Of a stretch of DNA of 64,000 nucleotides, positions 1 to 12,320 are shown in pieces. Position numbers and translations under genes: made by a program. The notes under the pieces are model-generated. The model was not told the origin of the DNA. It saw nothing but the letters and a program-made list of their open reading frames with translations, and made no database searches. Origin of the DNA: Sipunculus nudus (taxonomy: Eukaryota > Annelida > Sipuncula > Golfingiida > Sipunculidae); the NCBI GenBank assembly GCA_026874595.1, contig CM049313.1:25478008-25542007 (forward strand), read 5' to 3'. Within the stretch, counting starts at the first letter, position 1, and the number at the start of each line of letters is the position of its first letter.

Positions 1-280
1 GATACCCAGAAAACATCAAATGGCAAAAAAAAAAAATGCATTTATAAATGTAACTAACATAGCAAGAATGAAGAAGCGTTAAGAAGGGACTAAAATGTCT
101 TCCTCGCCTGAAGGACAGGTATCTGACATCTAGTTTCTTTCACAGAGAAGCTCATTGCCTCCTTTTATATGGAAAAAATGCATGTTTATTTAAGACGTAA
201 ACTCAAAGGAAAAGCTGCACAATGTTCAGACAATGGACTTGCCCACCAACATTCTTCAACTAGCTTAGCTTGATGCAATT

Positions 281-580
281 TTGCGGTACAGATTTGCAGG
301 TGTCAGTGACTTTATAGCTTCAAAAGGTAAATATCCCCTGACTTGCTACAGCCATTTCCTGAGAAAACACAAACGCAGCTCATTAAAATCCAGCCTAGAT
401 GATCAACAGAACATATGTTTGCAAAATGTAGCTGATGAACTTGCAAGGCGAGAAATATATAGCCTGAAAGACGTATGGGACCGACACTGTGCACTTGTGA
501 CTGACTTTAATATAGACTCCGGCATACACAGGGGTCAGCACTTCAAAGCCAAACTAGAACAAGTGAACTATGGGTCATGA
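281..580 (+). pseudogene. Remnant of a multicopy ORF family, N-terminal piece
   Basis: The frame has no ATG start. Its product contains S-K-G-K-Y-P-L-T-C-Y and W-D-R-H-C-A-L-V, which I recognise as the style of a repetitive uncharacterised protein common in bivalve genomes. The C-terminal part of what looks like the same family is found 1.6 kb downstream (2154-2565), with diverged repeats between, so this is one copy split by insertions. Family name and function unknown to me. Confidence 0.4.
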
Positions 581-1061
581 CGCTCAGCCGATTGACATGT
601 TGACAATATGTCCATGCACAGGCAACAAATTTAGATAATGTAGGTGGCATCATCATCATTCATGCACATTAGCTTCAGTTCATCAAGACCAATAAGCACA
701 TCAAATTTAATAACAAGCCATCCGGCTTTCCTGAGAAATCTGGAAATTTTTATATACTTGTTACGATATTTCTAGGGTGCTCAAACACCCCCGTAACTTG
801 AAGAATATCAGGTTTATGAAAAGAACTTTTGAGAAATTCCCAGGATGCAAAAGTTCATGATTCTAGCCATTACGGGTACGATTTGTGCTCTGTTAACAGA
901 CTAAGTGTAATTTATAAAAATTTAGAAAAGGCAAATGGCGCCATTCTTCATGCCAAGTATCTAAGGTTCATTAAGACCTATAAGCACACCAAATTTGATG
1001 ACAATCCATCAAGCCGTTCCTGAGGAATCTGGCAATTAGTGTGTATTTTTTTAATTATTCT

Positions 1062-1077
1062 GGGGGGGGGGGGGGGG
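1062..1077 (+). repeat. Poly-G run
   Basis: Sixteen G in a row. Length is prone to sequencing error. Confidence 0.9.
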
Positions 1078-2007
1078 TTAAACACGATCCAGAAGTCAAA
1101 GAATATAGGTCACAGTGACATAATTTCAGGTTTCTGAGGATCTCTCAGGATGCAGAGGTTCATGATTCTAGGCTTCATGGTAACGATTTGTGCCCCGTTA
1201 AAGGCCTACGGACGGGTGATTCCTATAGCTCTGATGACTTTCAGTCAACTCAGCTTAAAAGGGGTTTTCTGGAAAGACACCTTGATACTTAAGCTTACTC
1301 AATCTTCTTGCATTTGTATACAAGTGACCCATGGGTAATGACGCTCAGCTGACAAACATGAGATAATGGCCTCCTTTTTACAACTGCAGTCTTTTTAGAA
1401 GGAAACGAGTGCAAATGTTGTTAAAACTTTGGGAAGGAGCAGGAAGATTTGTATGCATAAAGTACATCAGTTGATGATTCAGGGCAAAATAGTGATAGTA
1501 GGCATTTGCAACTGGTTTAAACCAGTCTTCAACAACTGATATAACAATTTATGTTATAAAAATGACACCATGTTTTAGGACACTTGATGAATTTACAGTT
1601 GAAAAGCTGACACCATTGATTTGAATTTGTCAGTGTAAAAAGTACATGTACATGTGCATGGAAAGATATATAAATACCGATGTCACCAAAAGTCCCCAGG
1701 ATCTGACAGAACTATAGCCATGATCAAGAATCATATATGATGTTCAGGACACTAGATGAACCCACAGTTGACAAAAAAGGTAACAAGTTAAAAGATTCTA
1801 GGTCTAATGATTATGATTTGTGCTCTGCTTTGGTATCAGATTTTTTATTATCCGGGGGGAGGGGTGGTACTTATTAGCAACATAGCTTGTAGAATATGGG
1901 TAACAGTGACCTGATTTCAGTTTTCCAAGGAGATTTTTCATGGACCTCCCTGTATGAGAAGTTGAAAGATTCTATGTCCAGCAGTTACAATTTGTGCCTG
2001 GTTAAAG

Positions 2008-2039
<32 letters not shown>

Positions 2040-2040
2040 G
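2008..2040 (+). repeat. (CAGA)n microsatellite
   Basis: GGACGGACAGACAGACAGAC and onward. It lies at the end of a dispersed repeat unit, where related copies carry CCGTC/GACGG runs. Confidence 0.9.
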
Positions 2041-2153
2041 CAATACAAACGGACGGACCCCAGACGAAGAGTGATCGCTAAAATCTGCTACCAGGGAAAG
2101 CTGCCTTTGAAAGACCATTAAGCCCAACAGAGCTATTCTTTATATTTCCAAAT

Positions 2154-2565
2154 ATGTCAGCCTATACCGCCCTCCAAAATCTGAAGCAAAGCATGGATGA
2201 TGTTCAAGGAATGCAGGTTAAGAGTCCTGGAATGACGAAGGGAAAAATGTCTGCATGCAAAGTGTTCAAAAAATGTCCACAGCTTCTTCACCAGCTAGGT
2301 CAAGACATGGTTCTAAGCCAAGCAACAATTGCCTCGGTTGAAAAATTTGTCTGTAGACTGTTTGACCCAAGTTTTAATATGCCATTCCATCCAGGCAATT
2401 CGCTTCACTAATGTCAGGAAACTAAAAACCAATATTGACTCATTACCTCTAACACAAGGTGCCTTAGTGTCCATATCAAAAGGGCAAATTATCAAACATT
2501 ATTAAGGAAACATTGCCTTGATACACACCGGCAGCTACCTTCACCAGTCTCCACTGGTTGGTAAA
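2154..2565 (+). pseudogene. Remnant of a multicopy ORF family, C-terminal piece
   Basis: Reading through frameshifts gives V-F-K-K-C-P-Q-L-L, then F-V-C-R-L-F-D, a block resembling L-R-x-N-I-D-S-L-P-L-T, and H-I-K-R-A-N-Y-Q-T. The first part is in one frame to the stop near 2409; the H-I-K-R-A-N-Y-Q part is in another. This order matches the C-terminal half of the uncharacterised repetitive proteins noted at 281-580. No catalytic motif is recognised. Confidence 0.45.
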
Positions 2566-4076
2566 TGGTTTATGGTACACTTCTACCCAAACTACTCACC
2601 AGGGAGCCTGTGCAGGCCAGTTGCTTTGCACTGACAGATTGCGGTTGCAGAGAGGAAAGCATACACTGCATCACAAGGCATTGCCTCTGCCATAGGAGGG
2701 TCATATACTGTATAGGTGCTTGTGGTTATGCTCGTGCAACATGGTACAGGAACTCATTTACTGATGATAAAGATGACCAGAATTAGGACTTAGGAATTAG
2801 CTTGAGAGCCTGAAGTAATTTCCTTAGGACAATAATGTGTATAACTTAGAGTTAATGAGATATTGAGAATGTTTAACTCTCTCAAGACAATACTTGAAAC
2901 AGTAAATGCAACGGTTATATACACATCTCTATTTCAATCCTTCACTCTTTGGTCTGGCATGAACATTAGTATGTAGTATTTTTTCACACAAATAGTTCCT
3001 TTAGTGTTTGATATTTATTTGCCTTATATGTAAAACCTGACTTTCACTCGCTTTTCACTCGGTTGTCAAAAGCGTCAATAAAAATCATCTAAGGCATATT
3101 TAAAAATGACAACCATCCTATTTCTACCCCTAAGGAATCCATTTAACCAGATATCATGGTTGGCAGCTTCTACTCTGAGATGTGCACACAATGTTTTCTG
3201 GGGCCCATTTTCAGATTTTGCCACCTGACTATATACAAAGAGTCAGTAACATGCATGGGTTCACCTTGTTAGCGGCAAACGCTGAATAGAGGGCCTCTGC
3301 CCGTCTAATGTCACAAATGGTGTTTAATCATTTGAATAAAAAATATATTATGGTGATCCAGAGTACCTCCAAATGTATGGACTAAATGGATTATTCCGCA
3401 AAATCATTATCTGTTCATAACTTGTTCAGTAAAGTTGCGCAGAGACAAGCCAACAACCAAAAAAGCGAGGGAAAAATATAATATCTTCCTGGTTTCCACG
3501 TGGTTTATCCCTGCACAGTGGTATAACACGAGTTTATTCTATGATTCATGTGGACATAGATAAGAGGAAGCAAGTTTAGGAGTGAAGACTATAAATATTA
3601 AAAACAGATTGCAGCATGAAATTGTTCAAATACAAATATGTATGCACCGTACGTATAGCATGCATTTAAATACGCGATGAATAATTTTATATCAAATCGT
3701 AACAAAAAATATAAAATGGTAATTACTCCCGGTCGATTGTGCAAAATCCATGCAATAAATATTAAAGATCAAAAATTGTTTTCATTAATTTACTCTGTTG
3801 CATAAATAAAAATATCCATAAATGATTTGGTGAGGAATATGGCATTTCAAAAGGATTGACGTAAAGATGACAGCATGCTTGTACTCTTGTACAATTTTGA
3901 CTTGAAGGGAGATGACTAAATAAAATGCCAGTGTGATTGGACATTGTGCTTCTATAATGATCTGTGCAGAGATTTAGTGGATGCCTTTGAAGTGTGCGAG
4001 GAATTCTGGATAAAATCCCCTATAATTATCCTCCTGTCAATGCGATATACAGTGTATATATGCCACCGTGATTGCT
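2566..4076. other. No gene seen
   Basis: AT-rich sequence with short chance frames only. I see no family match, RNA gene or clear repeat here. Confidence 0.5.
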
Positions 4077-4200
4077 GGTTCTCTTCATGTTATCAGGGGT
4101 GGGTCAGATTCCGAAAATACAAAACGTTTCCTCATTTAGATGGACTACAGATGTGGAAAGAAGGTCACTCTGTTTGAATGCAATATCAAATGTATGAATG
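4077..4200 (-). repeat. Direct repeat copy 1 (LINE-derived)
   Basis: About 125 bp that recur at 4817-4940 with roughly 85% identity by eye (CTCTTCATGTTA-CAGGGGT, then TTTAGATGGACTACAGA-GTGG). The second copy reads into the LINE frame on the minus strand, so both are pieces of the same LINE coding region. Confidence 0.75.
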
Positions 4201-4259
4201 AGTTTATTTATTATAGTGTCGTGTAAAAAAATACAAGAAGAAATACAATAAATGTCTGC

Positions 4260-4860
4260 TTATAGTACCCAGCCCTCGCAGGGATTTATATGACATGCAC
4301 TCAGTAATCTACTCGGTAATGGTAGTACAGGCGTACAAACAGTTCTTTCTATAAACTCTCGTGCTTTGACTACAAAGTCACTGATTTCTTTAACACATTT
4401 TTGAAGCAGGTATATAAATTGACTTTTAGGAGATAATCCTAACAACTCGGTTTCACTGTTATCAACAGATTTGTAAAGTTCCTGTCTAATTTCCTCATAT
4501 TTTGGACATGAGCATATGAAATGGATTTCCTGAATTGTCCTCACACATGGTGCATATTCTTTCTTCTGGTTTTAATTCTTTAAATTTACGTGTGATTACG
4601 TCTCGAATATTTTTAAACCTCCCAATTTCAATTTCACGGTAAGATTCCACATCTCAGCTGTGCCATTAGGGATCTCTTTTCTCGCGTTAAATAATGAGTT
4701 ACATAAAGTTCGATACAGAATAAAGGTTTTATTAATGCATATGTTCTTAGTTTTGGCTTTAATTTCATTTCTTCTAGCCACTTAGATTCGTAGAATTCTC
4801 GTAATTTTTTATTGCTAGTTCTCTTCATGTTAACAGGGGTCAGATTCTGAAAATACATAA
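4260..4860 (-). pseudogene. LINE reverse transcriptase C-terminal tail, frameshifted
   Basis: On the minus strand the frames give K-P-K-L-R-T-Y, R-S-L-M-A-Q-L-R-C-G-I-L-P, then E-I-E-I-G-R-F-K, E-E-R-I-C-T-M-C-E-D-N, and E-I-H-F-I-C-S-C-P-K-Y. This is the familiar post-RT tail of mollusc LINEs, with a C-x2-C...H...C zinc-knuckle-like motif. Two frameshifts (near 4635 and 4540) break it. The piece may continue in the direct repeat 4817-4940. Confidence 0.75.
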
Positions 4861-4940
4861 AGTTTCCTAATTTAGATGGACTACAGACGTGGGAGGAATG
4901 TCAAACTGTTTGAATGCATTATCAAATGTATTTACAGTTC
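4817..4940 (-). repeat. Direct repeat copy 2 (LINE-derived)
   Basis: Partner of 4077-4200, offset about 740 bp. It contains the upstream end of the LINE tail frame. Confidence 0.75.
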
Positions 4941-7512
4941 ATCCCAAACCTGCTATATGTACGCAGGTCCCATGCATGTATTGATTGGCTGTATCAGTCA
5001 GAATGGTTCACTGGTTTTAGAGTTCTGAGTGCACTTGTCAGGGCTTTCTGGGATTCACCATGTCCCTGAATCGATGAAATCTTTAGGAATCACAGACTAA
5101 AATGATTGATTCTTTACGTTGATACATTAACTCAATCAGGTTTATATCGCGTGTCACGAGCTACATAATAATAGGAGTTTAATCTTCTGAATGCAAAATT
5201 TTGTAGGTGGTATCCCCATTCAACTGAAGCATAGCTAAGAGAGAAAAAAAAAATCGAAAAAATCCAGGCGTCGCCACCAGTCTGCAGGAACTAATGAAAC
5301 ACTCCATGATGAATATGCATGAAAAGAATCATGTTGATCAATGATTAGTTGTTCAGATACTGGAGCTTTTGTATCAAATTTTGAATTATACTTGTCGTGG
5401 GGTGTTCTTCCGAGCCCCATAGCTCGGAGGATATGGTAATATCCATATAGACCTAATTTCAGGTTTTCAAGGAGATTTTTCATGGACCTCCCTGCATGTC
5501 AAATAAGAAGATTCCAGGCCTGGATTTGTGCCTGGTTAACGGAAAGACGGACGACGGACAAAGAGTGATCGCTATAGCTCAGATGACTTTCAGTAAGCTG
5601 GGCTAAAATATCGTTTCTTAGATTTTCATCGTAAAAGACCTGACATTAATGCAGGTTTCGCTGACTGCGTCTTATGCTCCTCTTATGATTTCTCACTAAT
5701 AACGATTAAAGTGGATATCGGTATGACCGAGTAATTTCTGCAGATCCAATGACTTTAATGATCCAATGAAATCTTGCATTTACCCCGTGCCTACCTAATG
5801 AGCTGCGGGGTAGCCATGCAAACCTGATAAACAGTTTTTTTTTTAAATAAACTGACCCTCCAGAATTTAATATCGACGTTCGAGTGGAAGCTGCGAGGCT
5901 GATTTAGAAACCTGTGGCGGAGACACAGGTTCATTGCTAACGTTTATATAATCTGCCTCAGGGATATGAATAAAGTCATGTCAAACTATTCATCTCCATC
6001 CTGAACAAAAGACAGCTGAATCTTTGCCGGAAAGGTGCAAACGAGTTCATGGACGAAATAGATCTTTCCCAAAATTTCTCACAATAGCACAATATTCCAT
6101 GATTTTTTTACTCCATTGTAAGATAAAATTCTAATAAAAATGTGTTAGGGTAACTTTTTTTTCCTCCAGACATGTCCACCTACTCAGCGAATACTGTTCA
6201 CTATATGTAACATCCACGCCGTGAAACTGATAAATGTAACTATCGGGTAATTGTATGGTATAACATCAATCATACACGATCAAATCCTATATGTGTGCTA
6301 CACAATCTCACAGAGTACTGACCGCCCGTTGCGCTAATTAGCCTTTGATAATGGTCGCCCGAAAGCTCATGGACCACTTACCACCCTTTCCCTCTAATTC
6401 GCTAGCCTTTGGTATGACTCGCCCCTCTGGCTCAAATGGTCTATCTCCTTGATTACATACTTGATTAAACATGTTAACTCTACACTTGCTCTCCGGACAA
6501 ACTGTCAGAGGCTATGATGCATAATAAACACGGGATACGCAATAAACATGGTCTTTGATTCGAGAGCGTCACGTGTATACAATCAAACTGTGAATATGTT
6601 TTATAATTCATTATAAAATTAATACCGAAAACAGTATCACTTTGAAGTATGAATCTGTATTTTGCTGGCCTTATGTGGCCTCTTACCTTATTGACCTCTC
6701 ACACTCACATGATGCGGTATGACATTCACACTGCGTGGGATCGTACTCACAATGGAGTAGAAACGGTCTTTGGTGGTAGGATGACGCTTTCCAGAAACGT
6801 CGTTTTTTAAATGTGTATTAAGAATTATTTAAGTTAAAAAAAAAAGAAAACAATACGTTATAAAAATCAAAATCTTTTTGGAATCTTGCTAAACCTCGTG
6901 ACCTGTGACACAGTCACGTGATCGTTAAGCTGTTAGCCATATAGCAGAAATATTGTTTCTTTTCATAGACAACCTATACGAACAGGTAAATGCACAGTAA
7001 TTCTCTTATTTCTTTAGTTGAAAACATGTTATGGTAAATCAAAATCCTTTAGGAATCGTATTAATCCTTTTGACATATTCACGTGATCGGTAAGCTATTA
7101 ATCATTTGCAATAACATCCTTTTTTTTTGTAAATAATAGATGCAAACAGGTAAATATACAGTATTTTCGTAGAGAGTGTAAACATTATAAATAAATATAA
7201 ATGAAATAATGAAATGAAATATCATTTAAAGAAAAATTCCAAAGCAGAAAATTGAGAACGCTCTGAATCATGCGAAAAACACACGCAAGCCATCCGATAG
7301 CAATTCATAATATCATAGTGACGGCTACATCCTTGAATATAAAGACCCAGTTTATTTGAATAACCCGCTTAAATAAATATTATCGTTGACAAATACGTGT
7401 TCAATTAAACGGGATCGACTGTATAGCCTTATAAAAAACAGAGACCCGGGGGTGTTGCGCCCAATCAGTGTAATATAGTTCAATGATACTCGCCATCGGA
7501 ACGACCACAGTC
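4941..7512. other. No gene seen apart from the repeat at 5390-5605
   Basis: AT-rich. Two diverged tandem units of about 172 bp lie at roughly 6860-7165, each with a CACGTG E-box (near 6915 and 7080). Nothing else is recognised. Confidence 0.5.
5390..5605 (-). repeat. Hairpin-headed repeat fragment
   Basis: Read on the minus strand it starts with a stem (AGCCCAGCTTACT, GAA loop, AGTCATCTGAGCT; 5576-5603), then a GTCCGTCGTCCGTC-type run and a body related to the 780-2110 repeats. Confidence 0.6.
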
Positions 7513-7977
7513 CAGTAATGTAGTCGAGTCCGAATGCAAGTTGGAGTCCAGGACAGTCGAGTCCTTGAGCTTCGAGTCTAAGTTCACCTCCTTTGATTCC
7601 GAGTCACGTGCAAGCCGAGACAAGCCCGAGTCCAGTAAACAGCTCATTGAAGAAAACTTTTAAAGGGATATTTTAGATTATCATGATTATGTTTAAGTTA
7701 GTTTATACATACTCTTTATTTGAATGGTAAATTAGCTTTAGCTCCCAATGCGACCTAAAGTTGGCAAATATAGTATAATTTTGTAGGCCTCATATTCTGC
7801 TGGTAGCTCTCTCATGTATATAAGTCTTTGAAGTATGTAACAGAGCTTTTACTACTGGACTCAAGGTGGACTCTGTCTGTCTTCTCGAGTCGTACCCGCC
7901 GAGTCAGAGTACAAGTCCGAGTAGAGAACCTTCGAGTCCGAGTCCCTAGAAAAGTGGACTCGAGTCCTACATCACTG
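7513..7977. mobile_element. hAT-like non-autonomous element with GAGTCC-rich ends
   Basis: Begins CAGTAATGTAGTCGAGTCC and ends GGACTCGAGTCCTACATCACTG, i.e. TIRs of about 16-20 bp. Subterminal GAGTCC/GGACTC hexamers recur at both ends. There is no coding capacity. A second copy is at 22294-22946. The CAG-TG start and the TIR style suggest hAT; no good 8-bp target duplication is visible for this copy. Confidence 0.6.
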
Positions 7978-8466
7978 AGGCAGCCGCTTGAATTCCTATT
8001 TATGGGTTTTATTTTATCGAGAAATGGACGAAACTGTGCACGAGATGAGTATATATAGTCGTGCCTTACGTAGAACGTTGTAAGGAGATTGTTTGTATAA
8101 CAAATGAGGTGCACAAAAACATTTATCCTATGCTCTATCGCTCCCTTCCCATTTCCCCTAAAATAAGGATTCAAGCGACTGTGTTACGACAGTGTAATCA
8201 ACCAAACACAGGAAAAGCCAACTTAAGCCGTGTAGTACAACATAGGTGGCGCCCCCTAATGCTTACAATAAACATTATCCAGACAAGCAAATTCCGCATT
8301 GATTGTTTTCGCAGTGCTGTAGATAGAGTGCTCGTGTCAAATTATATAACTAAAGTACGGCTCTCTGGCTGACTGATTTCAGTGATAAGAGTTGGTACTG
8401 ATTTACGTCTATCGGTACATGGAATCACGTTTTATATTAAGCATTTTAGTAGTAAACGTAAATACT

Positions 8467-8692
8467 AAAGCCCAGGCAAGGCTAGCAATTGGTGAGCTGT
8501 GCGGGATGAAGGCCTAGTACCCACGTACGTCCTGGGCGGGATGCATCCCTAGGCCTCATAAACTCGAGGGACCCTGACCTAACTCCTAAAGAAAAGATTT
8601 TATTCAATATGTACTTAGCCGGAGGGGATTGAATCCTCGCTGGAAACGACAATTTGCAAACAAGCATTTTTGTGTCCCACTAGCCCGTAAGA
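8467..8692 (-). repeat. Candidate tRNA-derived SINE
   Basis: On the minus strand: an A-box-like GGGCTAGTGGG, then after about 45 bases a B-box-like GGATTCAATCC, as in a Pol III promoter, followed by a body containing GTACGTGGGTACTAGGCC. No poly-A tail is clear. Confidence 0.45.
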
Positions 8693-8750
8693 ATGGACTC
8701 CTCAATTGCGTTTTTTAGTGACTGGGGCAAAGTGACAACAGACTTTATAA

Positions 8751-11232
8751 AAAACAAGGCCTACAGGCCTAATGCGAACCAGTGCAAAATTTGGGAGTAT
8801 GAATGGAGGATTATTTTTAAAATTTAATATTGATCCTTTTAAGTCCTGCATATCAACCTTAGTCATGATTTCAGCAAAATGGACATTTCGTACCTGCAAG
8901 TTTCAGACTAGGACATTTTAAAACTAGAATATGGGTAGTCGACAAACGACTATGTATATCCGCAGAAATTAGAGTGGGACGGGAGAAGTGAGGCATTGAT
9001 TAAGTGGCAAGGGGAATAGAGTAAGGTGTGTTGCATATTAGCATGGATGTCTGCAGAGTAAACCTGAATGTAGGTTGCGCCACCTGTCATAAAATCGAGG
9101 AAGCTGTCAATGATGTATAAACCTGCAAAATTTCAGGTGGAAAAGTCAAACCACTGCTGAGATATGAGTGATTTATCCCAAGGCAGATGAACAGATGGAT
9201 GGTGTTCATAAGTGGTAGCAGGTGGCGCCACCAGTTTTGCCTATGATGAAGAGCTATGTGAGATCTATACACAAGCAAAATTTTGGCCCAATCGGTCGAA
9301 CGGTTCCCGAGATAAGAGCATGGATGTCTGCAAAGTAAACCTGAATGTAGGTTGCGCCACCTGTCATAACATCAAGAAAGCTGTCCAGGATGTATAAACC
9401 TGCAAAATTTCAGGTGGATAAGTCAAACCACTTCTGAGATATGAGTGATTTTATCCCAAGGCAGATGAACAGATGGACGGTGTTTATAAGTGGTTGCAGA
9501 TTGCGCCACCAGTTTTGCTTATGATGAAGAGCTATGTGAGATCTATACACATGCAAAATTTTGGCCCAATCGGTAAAACGGTTCCCGAGATATGAGCTTG
9601 GATGTCTGCAGAGTAAGCGTGAATGTAAGTGGCGCCACCTGTCATAAAATCGAGAAAGCTGTCCAGGATGTATAAACCTGCAAAATTTCAGGTGGAAAAA
9701 TCAAATCACTGCTGAGATATGAGTGATTTTATCCCAAGGTAGATGAACAGATGGACGGTGTTTATAAGTGGTTGCAGATGGCGCCACCAGTTTTGCTTAT
9801 GATGAAGAGCTATATGAGATCTATACACATGCAAAATCTTGGGCCAGTCGGTAAAACGGTTCCCGAGATATGAGCTTGGATGTCTGCAGAGTAAGCGTGA
9901 ATGTAAGTGGCGCCACCTGTCATAAAATCGAGAAAGCTGTCCAGGATGTATAAACCTGCAAAATTTCAGATGGATAAGTCAAACCACTGCTGAGATATGA
10001 GTGATATTATCCCAAGGAAGATGTACAGATGGACGCTGTGCATAAATGGTTGCAGGTGGCACCACCATTTTTAGTGTATGTTATAAAGCTATCAAAGGGC
10101 TACATTTGTGCAAAATTTTTAGCCTGATCGGTCAAACGATTCCCGAGATATGCGGGTTTATGTGTGGAAACAGACGCACAAATGGATGCTGGGCAGCGAG
10201 GAAAGGTCAGAGGTCAACCAAGAATGAGGGCGCAGCAGTTCACATGTGACCTGATGATAAACCCGATTCGCTTAAAATGCAAACCAAGTTCTTTCAAACA
10301 GTTGAAAGATATAGTTCCAATAATCGGGGAATTATGCATCTAAACATTTTGTCTAGACGTCTAGACGCTGTGTCTAGACGTGTAGACACATTGTCTTGAC
10401 ACCCCCCAGAGCCAAGTCAGTTGCCATGGTGATGTCTGGACCCCACCTGTTTGTACTGAGTGACCTCTTGACTTGGCTGCTGAAACTCAGCTTGTTTTCA
10501 AATCTGTTTTCAAATACAGAAAGCCTTTTTCAATTGGCTACAATGTTTTTTTTAAAACTGTATCTATTCCAGTCTATTCTTATAAAACTGGCAGAACCCT
10601 ACCATAGAATAATTCTTGTAAAGTTTAAATCAATCAGCTTAACAGTTTCATCATAAATCAGTGAATAAGCTAGAAGAGTTTAAAATAACATTTTCGCTTG
10701 TAAAAAACACATCAATGTAGGTGGCGCCACCAATACCTCAATTTCAGATATGACATATGTGACAAATATTGGTATAAAATTTGGTAATTATAGCTCTACC
10801 TGTTTCTGAGATTTTAATTTTAGTGTGCTTTTTTTGACAGGTGACTAGGTTCAACCTCCTGTAACTCGGCCAAAAAACTGCGAACTGGAACCATTCGAAC
10901 AAACTTGCGAGAGATTGTTCCAGGGATCATTTCTGTGAAATATTGGACAATTTGGCAGGACAGTTTCAGAGAAGAAGATTTTTAAAGGTTTTTTAAGCTT
11001 TTTCTCTATAAAATCTAAATTAATGCAGATACCCAATAATAAGCTCTAGGGCACCAAGTTTCACATGTGACTAATTCTTACATGTAATTTGGAGCTGCTA
11101 GCTCCGACGATTTCTGACTTACAGCAATGGACGGCGGAAAGCCAGCCCTGGACGGCGGACGGCTGACGGCGGACGGCTGACGATGGACGGACGACGCTGC
11201 GCCATCGCATAAGCTCACAGGTTCGCTAAAAA
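8751..11232 (-). mobile_element. GGTGGCGCCACC-family element, copy 1
   Basis: On the minus strand it begins TTTTTTAGCGAACCTGTGAG, passes a GCC-GTC-CGTC-rich stretch, a GTCTAGAC cluster (10351-10400) and then alternating half-units with GGTGGCGCCACC or one-base variants (near 10055, 9905, 9780, 9630, 9490, 9355, 9221, 9076). It ends ...GGTTCGCATTAGGCCTGT-AGGCCTTGTTTT at 8751. GCGAACCTG at the start and CAGGTTCGC-type sequence at the end are inverted. Frames inside are repeat shadows, not genes. Confidence 0.75.
10351..10400. repeat. GTCTAGAC palindrome cluster
   Basis: Four overlapping or adjacent GTCTAGAC/GTCTAGACG copies (GTCTAGACGTCTAGACG...). The same cluster occurs at the equivalent place in copy 3 (33313-33370). 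Confidence 0.8.
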
Positions 11233-12000
11233 ACTGTTGCGTCGCCGTCGACGGCTAGTTTCCTACATGTTTCAGACTGCAGAGCTTTGGTATTACTTTA
11301 AAGAGGGAAATTCCCTGCAGTAAGCAACTGGTAAGAACTGGCCAAAACGTTTGGGAGGAGAATCACGGTACTCAGCAATTGAACGTGAATGACCATGTCC
11401 TTTTCTCTGCTATCCATTTGATTATCTTTCAGATTCTCTGAAATCTCAAACGCTAGATGTGCTAAATATGTTTAGCCGTGTTGTCAATGATTTATGCGGT
11501 TTATAACACGTTTGAAAAAGTTAAAATCATTAACGCTACAAGCGAGTAAAGAGAATCGGATTGCTTTTAGATATGGTTATGCATGTTGAGCCTGGACATA
11601 GCCTTGTGGTTATATAATGGACTGACAAGTGTAACAACTAGTAAAGTTTCGTCTGAGAAGTCATATTCTGTGAGGGGAACTTGGTTATATCTTTTTATCC
11701 TTGACATCGCTACCCATTACATAGCTGCATGGTGGATCACTAATCAATATAGCTCCTGATTTTGGCGTTAAAGATGTTACAGCATATATTTTCAAAGATT
11801 CTTGATGATTCAACATTAAAAACGGAGTCATGGTCAGATCAAAAAGATATATTTACTGTTGTCTTCCCTTTACATGCTGTTTATTTTAATATAAGTTTAA
11901 AACAAAATAAAGTCACAATTACAACAAGCACCCCCTCGCACAGGGCATAATTAGAATGGTTGCATTACACAGTGAGAAAATGAAGAGGGCAGCTCTGTTG
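11233..12000. other. No gene seen
   Basis: Unremarkable AT-rich sequence; the 62-codon frame at 11762 has no recognisable features. Confidence 0.5.
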
Positions 12001-12320
12001 CGTTGACCTTTGAACCTGTGATCTCAAACTCAATAGGGTTCTTTATCCATGGGTAGGTGAGCCATATAAGCAAGATGAAAGGTGTTGGTCAAACGGTTTC
12101 GCCTAAAATGGGTCCACAAGCTTTTTCAAGAAATGGGTCCCGTGGCCTTGACCTTTGACCCCGTGACCTCAAAATCGATAGGGTTCTTCATCCGTAGGTG
12201 GGTGAGCCATATGCACAAGGTGAAAGGTTTTGGTTGTAGGGTTTTGCTGTAAATGGGTCCCCAAGCTTTTTGAAGTGGGTGCTGTGGCCTTGACCTTTGA
12301 CTTCAAAATCGATAGGGAAA
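12001..12320 (+). repeat. Tandem repeat, about 142-145 bp unit
   Basis: Two and a bit units starting at TTGACCTTTGA (12003, 12148, 12290), each with GTGA-CTCAAA-TC-ATAGGGTTCTT and AAATGGGTCC-CAAGCTTTTT. Confidence 0.8.

Larger units (their letters stand above)
780..2110. repeat. Three or four diverged units of one dispersed repeat
   Basis: Segments beginning near 780, 1080, 1690 and 1870 share the order: gap after a C- or G-rich run, 'AGAATAT-GGT-ACAGTGAC', 'ATTTCAGGTTT', 'TTCATGATTCTAG', 'GATTTGTGC-C-GTTAA'. The last unit runs into a CAGA microsatellite. A related unit is at 5390-5605. Confidence 0.6.

Noticed and set aside
7812-8174. 120-codon minus-strand frame
   Set aside because: Half of it is GAGTCC hexamer repeat inside the hAT-like element.
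9087-9397. Recurrent frames such as M-V-A-G-G-A-T-S-F-A-Y-D in the GGTGGCGCCACC elements (also 33464 and 33758)
   Set aside because: They recur because the DNA unit repeats. They are broken by different stops in each unit and both strands look equally open, so I see no coding constraint.
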